A DNA stretch of 64,000 nucleotides. Source: Glycomyces albidus. Lineage in GTDB: Bacteria > Actinomycetota > Actinomycetes > Mycobacteriales > Micromonosporaceae. The stretch covers positions 297,525 to 361,524 of the forward strand of contig NZ_WIAO01000001.1 in NCBI RefSeq assembly GCF_009451885.1, given 5' to 3'. The notes under the pieces are model-generated. The model searched no databases. It worked only from the letters and a program-made list of their open reading frames with translations, and was not told the DNA's origin. The position numbers were made by a program, and so were the translations under genes. Of this stretch, positions 54,151-63,285 are shown piece after piece (position 1 is the stretch's first letter; each line of letters begins with the position of its first letter).

Positions 54151-55446
54151 CTACCCGAAGATGCCGTCGAGTTCGGAGTTGACCGTCTCGACGGCCTTGG
54201 CCAGTTCCGCTTCGGGGTCGTTGCCCTCGATGGCGATGTTGCTCATCATGTCGTTGACGGCGGTGTTCATCGCCGGGGTCCAGTCGGGGTTGTCGGCCCA
54301 GCCGTACTCCTCGGAGATGGCCACGGCCTCGGCGGCCGGGCCGGAGGTGAGCTGGTCGGCCTCCGCGCGCAGGGAGAGCCGCGAGGGGATGTGGAAGCCG
54401 TAGCTGAGGCACCAGTCGAGGATGGCCTCGGTGTTGTCGACCCACAGCCACTTCGTGAAGGCCTTGGCGGCGTCGACGTTCTTGCTGTTGGCGTTGACGA
54501 ACGTGGCCCAGCCGCCGTTGTAGACCGTGGGGGTGCCGCCGACGAAGCCGGGGCACGGGAAGATGCCGATGTCGTCGCCGAGGTTCTCGATGAGCGCGGG
54601 CATGGTCCACAGGCCGGTCCAGGACATGGCGGTGAGGCCCTGGATCATCGAGGAGGGGTCCCACCAGTCCGTGGGCGCGCCGAGCAGGAGCGCGCCGGAG
54701 TCGTTGAGCCGCTTGACCGCCTCGGCGCCTTCGGCCATGCGCGGGTCGTTGAATCCGGCCTGCATGTCGGCGCCGATGAACGACAGGCCGAGGCTGTTGA
54801 TCATGTGCTGGCCGAGCCGGTCGGTGCCGCCGGCCGCGCCGAAGTCGATGCCCTTGACGTCGGCGGTGGTCAGTTCGGTCGCGATGTCGATGAGTTCGTC
54901 GAAGGTGGTCGGCGGCGCGGTGATGCCGGCGGCCTCGAAAAGGCTGGGGCGGTAGACGATGTACTGCGGGTCGTCGATCATGTTGATGCCGTAGACGGTG
55001 CCGTCGATCGTGTTGCGGATCAGGTCGCCTTCGGGGATGTCGTCGATGACGTCGGCGATGAGGTCGTCGAGGGGCACGATCTGGCCGGCCTCGACCATGC
55101 CGCGGTTGAGGTGGCTCTCGAACACGTCGGGGGCGTCGTCGGTGAGCAGGCCCGAGGACAGCGCGGCGTCGTAGTCGCCGGGGATCCACTCGACGGTCAC
55201 GTTGGCGTCGGGGTAGTCGGCGGCGTAGCCCTTGGCCGCTTCCTGGGTGCCGGCCTCGCCGTACTCGTGGTACCACTGCAACAGGGAGACCCCGTCGCCT
55301 TGCTCTTCGCGTCCGGTGTTGTCACCGCAGGCGGCAAGGGTGCCGGCGCCGGCGGCCATGCCGCCGAGCGCGAGCATGCGCCGGCGATTCAGCATGAACT
55401 CGGCGAACGCTTTCTTCGAATGACCGTTGTTGCGTGAGGCAACCAT
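54151..55446 (-). CDS. Sugar ABC transporter substrate-binding lipoprotein
   Basis: A 431-residue extracellular lipoprotein of the CUT1 family. A signal peptide with twin Arg (LNRRRMLALGGMAAGAG) ends in lipobox TLAAC at about residue 40, so it may be a Tat substrate. The mature part has the ligand-binding features of the family (WYHEYGEAG, MSWTGLWTMPAL). The high acidity and Trp/Tyr content suit an oligosaccharide. GAGGAGCTAAGAG precedes the start. It heads the operon behind a ROK-type operator. Confidence 0.94.
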   Translation of the reverse strand: MVASRNNGHSKKAFAEFMLNRRRMLALGGMAAGAGTLAACGDNTGREEQGDGVSLLQWYHEYGEAGTQEAAKGYAADYPDANVTVEWIPGDYDAALSSGLLTDDAPDVFESHLNRGMVEAGQIVPLDDLIADVIDDIPEGDLIRNTIDGTVYGINMIDDPQYIVYRPSLFEAAGITAPPTTFDELIDIATELTTADVKGIDFGAAGGTDRLGQHMINSLGLSFIGADMQAGFNDPRMAEGAEAVKRLNDSGALLLGAPTDWWDPSSMIQGLTAMSWTGLWTMPALIENLGDDIGIFPCPGFVGGTPTVYNGGWATFVNANSKNVDAAKAFTKWLWVDNTEAILDWCLSYGFHIPSRLSLRAEADQLTSGPAAEAVAISEEYGWADNPDWTPAMNTAVNDMMSNIAIEGNDPEAELAKAVETVNSELDGIFG

Positions 55447-55543
55447 CTCTTAGCTCCTCGCTACGTTGAGAGGTGAAGGGCTCCCGTGCGACCCGGGTGC
55501 GGGTGACGCAGCGGGGAATCAACACCCGTCGATTCGCCTCCTA

Positions 55544-55577
55544 GTGTTACGAGCGCCACTCACTTTGTCAATGGGTT
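55544..55577 (-). promoter_or_regulatory. Promoter of the sugar ABC operon with ROK operator
   Basis: On the minus strand TTGACA (55571-55566), a 16-nt spacer and TAACAC (55549-55544) form the promoter. The -35 box sits inside CACTTTGTCAATGGGTT (55561-55577, plus-strand reading), a sequence repeated with one change in the ROK gene promoter. A bound repressor would cover the -35 box. Confidence 0.75.
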
Positions 55578-55760
55578 GAAACAAGCCTCGTGGTAACGAT
55601 TTGCGCGCAGAGGAGATGGGAGCGTTCACGGAGTCGGCAGCGCACCGCTCGGCGCGTTGTCGCAGCGTGCAGCCTTGATGGCGCCCTGCGGCGGTGGTGC
55701 GCGGGGCGCTGGAGGTCGCGCGGCCGGTGCGGCCGCCGGGTCCGGAAACGAACCGCCGGG

Positions 55761-56966
55761 TCAGCGGCGGCTGCGGGAGCCGACCGTGTTCAGGCGGTTC
55801 AGGTGGCCTTCGAGGGCGAGGGCGGCGGCGCCGAGCGCGACCATGTTGCGCTCCTCGGTGTTCCGCTTGAGCCGCGCGGCCTTGAGCGGGGCCTCCATGG
55901 CGTGGGCGGCGAGGCGGCGCTCGAACTCCGGCACGAGTGCGTCGCCGAGGGCTGCGGTGACCCAGCCGTCGAAGACCACCAGGTCGGGGTTGACGAGGTT
56001 GAGCAGGTTCGCCACCCCCGCGGCCAGGGACTCGGCCACGGTCTCGACCGTGCGCACCGCCGAGGGCTCCCCGGCCTCCCAGGCGGCCGCCAGCGCGGCC
56101 ATGGCCTCGGTCTGGGATCCGGTGTCGGGGCGGCCGCCGAGCGCGGCCCACTGCCGCAGGATCGCGGGCGCGCCGACATAGGACTCGATGCATCCTTTTG
56201 CGCCGCAGCGGCATTCAGGGCCGGCGGGGTTGATGGTGGTGTGGCCCCACTCCCCGGCGGAGTTGGTGGCGCCGCGGTAGAGCTGGCCGCCGAAGGCGAG
56301 GCCGGCGCCGACGCCGGTGCCGAGGATGAGGACGGCGAGGCGGTCGACGCCGCGGCCGTCGCCGAACCAGAGCTCGCCCACGGTGATGGTCTTGAGCGGG
56401 TTGTCGAGGTAGACGGGGACGTCGAGTTCGAGGCGCTCGGTGAGGAGCCGGCGGAAGGGGACGTCGTGCCAGTTCCAGTTGGGGGCGAATCCGGAGACGC
56501 CCCAGGCGACGTCGACCTGGCCGGGGAGGCTGACGCCGACGCCGAGGACGGCGCGGTCGCCCAGGCGGCCGCGGACCTGGTCCATGGCCGAGGCGATGTG
56601 GCCGATGACCTGGTCGGGGCTGTTCTCGCTGACTTCCATGCGCTCTTCGACGCGGTCGACGACGGTGAGGGCGAGGTCGTAGGCCTCGAGCTGGACGTAG
56701 GTCTCGGCGACGTCGACGCCGATCATGACGCCGCCGGCGGCGTTGGGGGCGAGGAGGGCGCGGGGGCGTCCGCCGCCGGAGTCCTCTCGGCCGACTTCCA
56801 CGACGACCCCGAGTTCGATGAGATCGGTGACCAGGTTGGATACCGTCGCGACGGAGAGGTCGGTCTCGCGGGCGAGGATCTGGCGGGAGGTCGGGGCGTC
56901 CGCGATGAGGTGCCGCAGGACTGCGAAGCAGTTGCGCAGGCGGATATCGCGCGAGGTGGACTTCAT
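55761..56966 (-). CDS. ROK-family transcriptional regulator
   Basis: A 401-residue repressor with an N-terminal winged helix (about residues 20-65, SRQILARETDLSVATVSNLV) and a C-terminal sugar-kinase-like ROK domain. The zinc signature CRCGAKGCIE is near residue 251, and VILGTGVGAGLAFG and EWGHTTINPAG match the ROK consensus. Such repressors bind the sugar that their operon imports. The operator is found at its own promoter and at the ABC operon, 190 bp upstream of which it ends. Confidence 0.94.
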   Translation of the reverse strand: MKSTSRDIRLRNCFAVLRHLIADAPTSRQILARETDLSVATVSNLVTDLIELGVVVEVGREDSGGGRPRALLAPNAAGGVMIGVDVAETYVQLEAYDLALTVVDRVEERMEVSENSPDQVIGHIASAMDQVRGRLGDRAVLGVGVSLPGQVDVAWGVSGFAPNWNWHDVPFRRLLTERLELDVPVYLDNPLKTITVGELWFGDGRGVDRLAVLILGTGVGAGLAFGGQLYRGATNSAGEWGHTTINPAGPECRCGAKGCIESYVGAPAILRQWAALGGRPDTGSQTEAMAALAAAWEAGEPSAVRTVETVAESLAAGVANLLNLVNPDLVVFDGWVTAALGDALVPEFERRLAAHAMEAPLKAARLKRNTEERNMVALGAAALALEGHLNRLNTVGSRSRR

Positions 56967-56973
56967 GGCCTGA

Positions 56974-57008
56974 ATGCTACGACGGAGCGGCCACTTTGTA
57001 AATGGGTT
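56974..57008 (-). promoter_or_regulatory. Autoregulated ROK promoter (TTTACA-N17-TAGCAT)
   Basis: On the minus strand TTTACA (57002-56997), a 17-nt spacer and TAGCAT (56979-56974) lead to the ATG at 56966 with a 7-nt gap, a leaderless start. CACTTTGTAAATGGGTT (56992-57008, plus strand) overlies the -35 box and matches the ABC operon site at 16 of 17 bases. Confidence 0.75.
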
Positions 57009-57112
57009 AGATGAAGGGGTGGCCGCCGGTTCGCGCCCGGCTGGGACTGAATGCTACCCGGGCCGGATATGCTCTGCCGCAGTTTCGGCCGCGAGTTCGA
57101 GGGGTGGATCGC

Positions 57113-58090
57113 ATGGAAGCACGGGTACTGGGCAGGACCGGTAGGAGCGTGGGCGTCGTCGGGTTCGGCGCCTGGCAGATCGGCGCGGACTGGAGCGAGG
57201 TGAGCGAGGCCGACGCCGAGGCGGCCCTGGAGGCCGCGGCCGCCGCGGGCGTGACGTTCTACGACACGGCGGACGTCTACGGCGACGGCAGGTCCGAGCG
57301 GATCGTGGGCGCGTTCCGCAAGGCGCACCCGGAGGTCGTCGTCGCGACGAAGATGGGCCGGCGCGCCGAGCAGGTGCACGCCAACTACAGCGAGGCGAAC
57401 TTCCTGGCGTGGAACGACGACTCGCGGGCGCGGCTGGACATGACGCCGCTCGACCTGGTGCAGCTCCACTGCCCGCCGACGAGCGTGTACGGCGACGACG
57501 AGGTGTTCGCGGTGCTCGACGCGATGGTCGCGGACGGGCGGATCGCGCACTACGGGGTGAGTGTGGAGACCTGTGACGAGGCGCTGGCCGCGATCGCGCG
57601 GCCGGGGGTGGCGTCGGTGCAGATCATCCTGAACCCGTTCCGCCAGAAGCCGCTCGAGCGCGTGCTCCCGGCGGCCGCGGAGGCCGGGGTGGGCATCATC
57701 GCGCGCGTGCCCCTGGCGTCGGGTCTGCTGTCGGGCAGGTACACCGCCGGGACCGAGTTCGCTCCCGACGACCACCGCAACTACAACCGCCGGGGCGAGG
57801 CGTTCGACGTCGGCGAGACGTTCGCGGGCGTCGACTACGCGACGGGCCTGGAGGCGGTGGAGCGCCTGCGGCCGCTCGTGCCCGCCGGGCTCACCATGGC
57901 CCAGTTCGCGTTGCGCTGGATCCTCGACCAGCCCGGCGTCACCGTCGTCATCCCCGGTGCCCGGAACGCGGCGCAGGCCGAGGCCAACGCCGCCGCGGCG
58001 GCGGCCGCGCCGCTGGGCGAGGACCTCCACGCCGAGGTCCGGAAGGTCTACGACGACCTGATCCGTCCGCTGGTCCACCACCGCTGGTAG
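57113..58090 (+). CDS. Aldo/keto reductase
   Basis: A 325-residue NADPH-dependent oxidoreductase of the AKR superfamily. The catalytic tetrad is seen as Asp and Tyr in FYDTADVYGDG, Lys in VATKMGR and His in VQLHCPP. The C-terminal VVIPGARNAAQAEANA binds cofactor. ATG 57113 follows CGAGGGGTGG; TATGCT at 57068-57073 is the probable -10 box. It lies divergent from the ROK gene, so the sugar cluster may include it, for example in uronate or sugar reduction. Confidence 0.92.
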   Translation: MEARVLGRTGRSVGVVGFGAWQIGADWSEVSEADAEAALEAAAAAGVTFYDTADVYGDGRSERIVGAFRKAHPEVVVATKMGRRAEQVHANYSEANFLAWNDDSRARLDMTPLDLVQLHCPPTSVYGDDEVFAVLDAMVADGRIAHYGVSVETCDEALAAIARPGVASVQIILNPFRQKPLERVLPAAAEAGVGIIARVPLASGLLSGRYTAGTEFAPDDHRNYNRRGEAFDVGETFAGVDYATGLEAVERLRPLVPAGLTMAQFALRWILDQPGVTVVIPGARNAAQAEANAAAAAAAPLGEDLHAEVRKVYDDLIRPLVHHRW

Positions 58091-58118
58091 GAGGGGGCGG
58101 CCGCCGGCCGCCCCCTCC
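58090..58118 (+). terminator. Transcription terminator hairpin
   Basis: GGAGGGGGCGGCC (58090-58102) and GGCCGCCCCCTCC (58106-58118) form a perfect 13-bp stem with a GCC loop starting at the last base of the reductase stop codon. Confidence 0.75.
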
Positions 58119-58132
58119 GGTGCAACGACCCA

Positions 58133-58177
58133 GTGCAACCGGTTGCACAAGTCCTCCGGCATCGATACGATATCGAT
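58133..58177 (+). promoter_or_regulatory. Two operators in the pectate lyase promoter
   Basis: GTGCAACCGGTTGCAC (58133-58148) is a perfect 16-bp palindrome of the LacI type, preceded by a half copy GGTGCAAC near 58119. ATCGATA-CGA-TATCGAT (58161-58177) is a second perfect palindrome, containing the -10-like TACGAT. Two different regulators, or one with two sites, could act here. Confidence 0.7.
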
Positions 58178-58211
58178 GTTCGTTGATGTCCTCAAAGGAG
58201 AGGAGCAGGAC

Positions 58212-59606
58212 ATGGCAACCCGAGGAAGGCTGCGGGCGGCGATCGTGGGAGGGCTCACCGGCCTGGTCGTGACCGCCGCGACGCTCGTGGCGCTCGGAAC
58301 CGCGCAGGCCGCCCCGGTCCGGCACGAGGCCGAGACCGCCCCCGCCGCATGCGACGGCACGATCGACGCGAACCACTCCGGATACTCCGGCAGCGGCTTC
58401 TGCAACAGCCGCAACGCGACCGGCGCATACGCGCAGTTCACCGTGAACGCCGCCGCGGCGGGGACGGCCACCGTTGGCATCCGGTACGCCAACGGCACGT
58501 CCGCCGGCCGCGGCGCGAACGTCGTCGTCAACGGCTCCGCGGTGTCCGCGCACGCGTTCGGGGCCACCGGCGCCTGGAACACCTGGGCCACCGCCGCAGT
58601 GGAGGTCCGGCTCGACGCCGGCGCGAACACCCTCAGGCTCACCGCGACGACCGCGGCCGGCCTGGCCAACATCGACTTCATCGACGTCGAGACCGGCGCG
58701 CCTCCGACCGAGACCACCCCGCCGCCGCAGCCGGGGACCGGGCCGATCGGCTGGGCCGCCATGGCCGGCGGCACCACCGGCGGCGCGGGCGGGCGGACCG
58801 TCACCGTCTCCGACGCCGCGACCCTCGTCGACCTCCTGGAGGAGGACGAGCCCCTGGTCATCCGCGTGCAGGGCATGATCACCATGCCCGACGAGATGAA
58901 CGACGTCCACTCCGACAAGACCGTCATCGGCGTGGGCACCGGATCGGGCCTGCGCGGCGGCGGCCTCAACATCAGCAGCGGCTACAGCAACATCATCGTC
59001 CGCAACCTCACCTTCGAGGCCTGGCCGAGCGACGCCATCGAGGTCGAGGGCGCGGCCCACCACATCTGGGTCGACCACAACCGCTTCAACGGCAACGCGA
59101 GCGGCGCCGACGGCTCGGTCGACGTCAAGCACGAGTCCGACTACGTCACCATCTCGTGGAACATCACGAACCACGACAAGAACATGCTGCTGGGCCACGA
59201 CGACGACAACACCGCCGACCGCGGCAACCTGCGGGTGACCTACCACCACAACTGGTTCGACGGCAGCGCCGAACGAAACCCGCGGGTCCGCTACGGCAAC
59301 CCCGTGCACGTGTTCAACAACTACTTCGACGGCAACGAGGTCTACGGAGTCGCCTCCACCGTGGAGGCCGGCGTGCTCGTGGAAGGGAACTACTTCCAAG
59401 GCGTGCCGCGGCCCATCGCCGTCGGCTACGCCGACTCCCCCGCCGGGAACGTGGTCGAGCGCGGGAACGTCTACGTCGGCTGCGGGCCGGTCGAGAGCAC
59501 CGGCACCGGCGTCGGCGCGATCCCGTACTCCTACACGCTCGACGACGCCGAGGACGTCCCCGCGCTCGTGAGGGCCGGGGCCGGGCCGCAGGCGGGCCTG
59601 GGATAG
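58212..59606 (+). CDS. Secreted pectate lyase (PL1) with carbohydrate-binding module
   Basis: A 464-residue exported enzyme. The signal peptide ends near residue 33 (TAQAA). Residues about 36-160 are a beta-sandwich CBM of the CBM35/CBM6 type (HEAET... NIDFIDVE), then a Pro/Thr linker. Residues about 178-464 are a PL1 beta-helix: HIWVDHN (284-290), DGSVDVKHESDYVTISWN with the calcium-site Asp, and the catalytic HHNWFDGSAERNPRVRYG (345-362). It cleaves polygalacturonate by beta-elimination with Ca2+. AAAGGAGAGGAGCAGGAC precedes the ATG. Confidence 0.94.
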   Translation: MATRGRLRAAIVGGLTGLVVTAATLVALGTAQAAPVRHEAETAPAACDGTIDANHSGYSGSGFCNSRNATGAYAQFTVNAAAAGTATVGIRYANGTSAGRGANVVVNGSAVSAHAFGATGAWNTWATAAVEVRLDAGANTLRLTATTAAGLANIDFIDVETGAPPTETTPPPQPGTGPIGWAAMAGGTTGGAGGRTVTVSDAATLVDLLEEDEPLVIRVQGMITMPDEMNDVHSDKTVIGVGTGSGLRGGGLNISSGYSNIIVRNLTFEAWPSDAIEVEGAAHHIWVDHNRFNGNASGADGSVDVKHESDYVTISWNITNHDKNMLLGHDDDNTADRGNLRVTYHHNWFDGSAERNPRVRYGNPVHVFNNYFDGNEVYGVASTVEAGVLVEGNYFQGVPRPIAVGYADSPAGNVVERGNVYVGCGPVESTGTGVGAIPYSYTLDDAEDVPALVRAGAGPQAGLG

Positions 59607-59813
59607 AGCGGTCCCGTGAAGCAGAGCGAGGCGGTATCCGAGTCCGTTCGTTCGCCGGCGGTGCTCAATCTGGAGGCACTGACGGTGAGCGGGCGAACGG
59701 GCCGGATGACGACCGTTCCTTAGGCGCGCAGGACAAGCATGGGATTCCCGGCCCGGTACGCAGCGCCCGGGCGGCGGCCGGGCCGCGGGCGCCGCGGTCC
59801 GGCCGCTTCGCCG

Positions 59814-61466
59814 TCAGGCGGCGACCCTCCGGCGGGCCTCGCGCGCGTCGTCGGCGCCGATCGCGGTGGCCGCGAGCGCAGCGCACTCCTCGTAGGTGCG
59901 CGTGGCGAGCTCGGCCCGCACCGCCGCGATCGCCGACGGCGCCATCGACAGGCTCGTGGCGCCCAATCCGACCAGGACGCACGCGAGCAGCGGGTCGCCG
60001 GCGGCCTCACCGCACACGCCGACGGGCTTGCCGGACTCGCGGCCGGCCTCGGCGGCGAGACCGACCAGGTCGAGCAGGGCCGGCTGCCACGGGTCCAGGA
60101 GCTCGGCGAGCGCGCCGTTCATGCGGTCGGCCGCGAGCGTGTACTGGCCGAGGTCGTTGGTGCCCAGGCTCGCGAAGTCGCATTCGTCGAGGATGCGCGA
60201 GGCGCGCAGGGCCGCGGCCGGGACCTCGATCATGGCGCCGGCGGTGTCCAGGCCGTGGTCGCGGCAGCGCGCGGCGAACGCGCGGGCCTCGCCCGGGGTC
60301 GCGACCATCGGGGCCATGACCCACACGTCGGCGTCGGTCGCGGCGGCCGCGGCGCCGATCGCGGCGAGCTGGTCCTCCAGGAGCGCGGCGCCGGCCGCGC
60401 TGCGCGCCAAGCGGATGCCGCGGACGCCGAGCGCCGGGTTCGGCTCCTGGCCGTGGTCGACGAACGCGAGCGGCTTGTCGGCGCCGGCGTCGAGCGTGCG
60501 CACCACCACTCTGCGTCCGGTGAAGGACGCGAAGACCTGCGCGTACACCTCGGTCTGCTCCTCCACCGCGGGTGCGGTCGCGCGATCGAGGAAGAGGAAC
60601 TCGGTGCGGAACAGGCCCACGCCTTCGCAGTCGGCCTCGGCGGCCGCGGCGAGATCGGCCGGGGAGCCGAGGTTCACCAGCAGCTGCACGGCCCGGCCGT
60701 CGGCGGTGCGGCCGGGTCCGCGGCTGCCCGACAGGGCCTCGGTGCGGCGGGCCTCCCCCTCCAAGGCCCGCCGCACCCGCTCGGGGCCGGGATCGACGGC
60801 GACCGTGCCGGCGCGGCCGTCCACCAGGACCGTGACACCGTCCTCGAGGGACGCGGCGTCCGGGCACGCGACGACCGCGGGCAGCCCCATGGACTTCGCG
60901 AGGATCGCGGTATGGCTGGTGGGACCGCCCTGCTCGGTCACGACCGCGACGGCCTGCGCGGGGTCGAGCGCGGCCGTGTCGGCCGGTGCGAGGTCGCGTG
61001 CGACCAGGACGAACGGGTGGCCCGGGTCCGGCACGCCGGGCATCGGCAGCCCGAGCAGGGTCGCGACGGTCCGGTCGCGCAGGTCGTCGAGGTCGGCGGC
61101 CCGCTCGGCGAGATAGCCGCCGGCGGCCTCCAGGGCGGCCCGGAACGACGCGAACGCCGCGGCGACCGCGTGCGGGGCCGAGCGGCCCTCGGCGAGGGCC
61201 TTCGCGACCCGGTCGGCCAGCGCCGGGTCGCGCGGCATCATCGACTGGGCGAACAGGACGTCCCCGGCCGGTCCCTCGGCGCGCGAGGCGCGGGCTTCGA
61301 GGTCGGCGGCGACCGCTTCGAGGGCGGCCTTCGCCGAGGCGAGCGCCGCGTCGGGGTCGGGTTCGGGTCCGGTGTCGGCCCCGAGTTCGGGCGGGGCGGC
61401 GAGGCGCGCGACGGGCGCGGTCGCCACTCCGGGGCTCACTCCGATACCGGTCAGCTCGACGTTCAT
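59814..61466 (-). CDS. ptsI: PTS Enzyme I (phosphoenolpyruvate-protein phosphotransferase)
   Basis: A 550-residue Enzyme I. The phosphoryl-accepting His185 lies in GGPTSHTAILAKS. The PEP-binding C-terminal half has EGVGLFRTEFLFLDR, the catalytic LGTNDLGQYTLAADR and the Cys in PVGVCGEAAGDP. It takes phosphate from PEP and passes it to HPr. The gene is the last of the PTS operon, 32 nt after the HPr gene. Confidence 0.95.
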   Translation of the reverse strand: MNVELTGIGVSPGVATAPVARLAAPPELGADTGPEPDPDAALASAKAALEAVAADLEARASRAEGPAGDVLFAQSMMPRDPALADRVAKALAEGRSAPHAVAAAFASFRAALEAAGGYLAERAADLDDLRDRTVATLLGLPMPGVPDPGHPFVLVARDLAPADTAALDPAQAVAVVTEQGGPTSHTAILAKSMGLPAVVACPDAASLEDGVTVLVDGRAGTVAVDPGPERVRRALEGEARRTEALSGSRGPGRTADGRAVQLLVNLGSPADLAAAAEADCEGVGLFRTEFLFLDRATAPAVEEQTEVYAQVFASFTGRRVVVRTLDAGADKPLAFVDHGQEPNPALGVRGIRLARSAAGAALLEDQLAAIGAAAAATDADVWVMAPMVATPGEARAFAARCRDHGLDTAGAMIEVPAAALRASRILDECDFASLGTNDLGQYTLAADRMNGALAELLDPWQPALLDLVGLAAEAGRESGKPVGVCGEAAGDPLLACVLVGLGATSLSMAPSAIAAVRAELATRTYEECAALAATAIGADDAREARRRVAA

Positions 61467-61498
61467 GGTCGCTCCCCTCGTGCGGTCATCGCGGTCGG

Positions 61499-61765
61499 TT
61501 AGGCGTCGTGGTCGGTGGCGAGGACCGTTTCGAGGGCGTCGAGGGCCGCTTCGGCGCCCTCGCCGTCGGCGCGGAGGACGACCTCCTCGCCGCCCTTGGC
61601 GTCCAGGCCGAGAACCGACAGGATCGATCGGGCGTCCACGGGCTCCCCGCCGGGTTTGCCGATGGTGACCGGGACCGGCTGCGCGGCGGCGGCCTGCACG
61701 AACAGTGCGGCGGGCCGGGCGTGGAGGCCCACGCTGGAGCCGATGACGACGGTGCGTTCGGACAT
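61499..61765 (-). CDS. ptsH: PTS phosphocarrier HPr
   Basis: An 88-residue HPr. The active His15 is in GLHARPAALFV and a Ser47-region stretch (ARSILSVLGLDAKGGEEV) replaces the usual KSIMGVMSL. It relays phosphate from Enzyme I to the fructose EIIA. It is encoded between the permease and Enzyme I genes. Confidence 0.95.
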   Translation of the reverse strand: MSERTVVIGSSVGLHARPAALFVQAAAAQPVPVTIGKPGGEPVDARSILSVLGLDAKGGEEVVLRADGEGAEAALDALETVLATDHDA

Positions 61766-61780
61766 GTGCTTCCCCGTTGG

Positions 61781-63253
61781 CTAGATGGTGACCAGGGCCG
61801 AGTCGTCGACGGCCTGGGCGGCCTTCGACTTCCAGGCGGTTTTGAGGGCGACCGCGCACAGGCCGGTCGCGACGGTGCCGGCGAGCAGGGCGACGATGAA
61901 GCCGCCCGGGTCGCCGATGAGCGGGATGACCCAGATGCCGCCGTGCGGGGCGCGCAGGCTCGCCCCGAAGGCCATGGAGACGGCTCCCGCGACGGCGCCG
62001 CCGACCATGGTGGACGGGATGACGCGGAGCGGGTCGGCCGCGGCGAACGGGATCGCGCCTTCGGTGATGAAGAAGGCCCCGAGGAGCCAGGCGGCCTTCC
62101 CGGACTGGCGTTCGGCCTGCGTGAACAGCTTGGGCCGCACCACGCTCGCGAGTGCGAGGCCGAGCGGCGGGACCATGCCCGCGGCCATGACGGCGGCCAT
62201 GACGGTGAAGTCGCCGCTGGCGAGGGCGCCGACGCCGAACAGGTACGCGACCTTGTTGACCGGGCCGCCGAGGTCGAAGCCCATCATGGCGCCGAGGATG
62301 ACGCCCAGGAGGACCGCGTTGACGCCGGAGAGCCCGGCGAGCCAGTCGGTGAGCCAGGCCTGGGCGTCGGCGATCGGCTGTCCGATGAGGACGAGCATGA
62401 TGAAGCCGACGGCGAAGACGCCCACGAGCGGGATGATGACGATCCGCATGATGCCCGCGAACGCCTGGTTGGCCTTGATGAGCTTGAGCGCCATGACGAT
62501 CGCGCCGGCGATGAGGCCGGCGGCGAGGCCGCCGAGGAAGCCCGCGCCGACGTTGACGGCGATGAGGCCGCCGACGACGCCGGGCGCGATGCCCATGCGG
62601 TCGGCCATGCCGAAGGCGATGAACCCGGCGAGGATCGGCACGAGCATGGAGAACGCGAGCCCGCCGATGGCGAACATGAGCCCGGCGATGCCGGCCTGGC
62701 CGAGGATCTGCGTCGGGTCGGTGATGGCCTCGTAGGTGGTGCCCTGGAATTCGCCGCCGTTGACGACGTTGGCGATCTCGGCGCCGCCGATGACGAACGC
62801 GAGGGCGATGAGGATGCCGCCGGCGGCCACGAACGGGAGCATGTAGGACACGCCGGTCATGAGCCAGAGGCGGAGCTTCCCGCCGGGTCCGAGCCTGGGT
62901 CCGGCCGGGGCGGCGGGCGCCGCGGCGGCTGCCGGTCCGGCGGGCGCGGCCTCGGCCTGTGCGACGGCTTCGGCGACCATGTCGGCGGCGTGGTTGATGC
63001 CGCGCTTGACGGGGCCGGAGACGAGCGGTTTGCCGGCGAAGCGGTCCTTGTCGCGGACGTCGACGTCGGCGGCGAAGATGACCGCGTCGGCTCGGGCGAT
63101 GTCGGCGGGGTCGAGCGCTTCGGCGCCGGCGGCGCCCTGCGTCTCGACGTGGATCTCGTGCCCGGCGTCCTTGGCGGCCTGCTCGAGGGCTTCGGCGGCC
63201 ATGTAGGTGTGGGCGATGCCGGTGGGGCATGAGGTGACTGCGACGAGCTTCAT
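61781..63253 (-). CDS. fruA: Fructose-type PTS EIIBC component
   Basis: A 490-residue membrane permease. The IIB domain (residues about 1-100) has the phosphorylated Cys9 in AVTSCPTGIAHT. An Ala/Pro-rich linker (about 105-125) joins it to a IIC domain with nine to ten helices (GVSYMLPFVAAGGILIALAF; APHGGIWVIPL). It imports fructose with phosphorylation at C1. Overall this is the fructose/mannitol-type EIIB'BC with one IIB domain. Confidence 0.95.
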   Translation of the reverse strand: MKLVAVTSCPTGIAHTYMAAEALEQAAKDAGHEIHVETQGAAGAEALDPADIARADAVIFAADVDVRDKDRFAGKPLVSGPVKRGINHAADMVAEAVAQAEAAPAGPAAAAAPAAPAGPRLGPGGKLRLWLMTGVSYMLPFVAAGGILIALAFVIGGAEIANVVNGGEFQGTTYEAITDPTQILGQAGIAGLMFAIGGLAFSMLVPILAGFIAFGMADRMGIAPGVVGGLIAVNVGAGFLGGLAAGLIAGAIVMALKLIKANQAFAGIMRIVIIPLVGVFAVGFIMLVLIGQPIADAQAWLTDWLAGLSGVNAVLLGVILGAMMGFDLGGPVNKVAYLFGVGALASGDFTVMAAVMAAGMVPPLGLALASVVRPKLFTQAERQSGKAAWLLGAFFITEGAIPFAAADPLRVIPSTMVGGAVAGAVSMAFGASLRAPHGGIWVIPLIGDPGGFIVALLAGTVATGLCAVALKTAWKSKAAQAVDDSALVTI

Positions 63254-63285
63254 TGTTCGTGCACCTTCTTCGTGATGCGGGCCCG

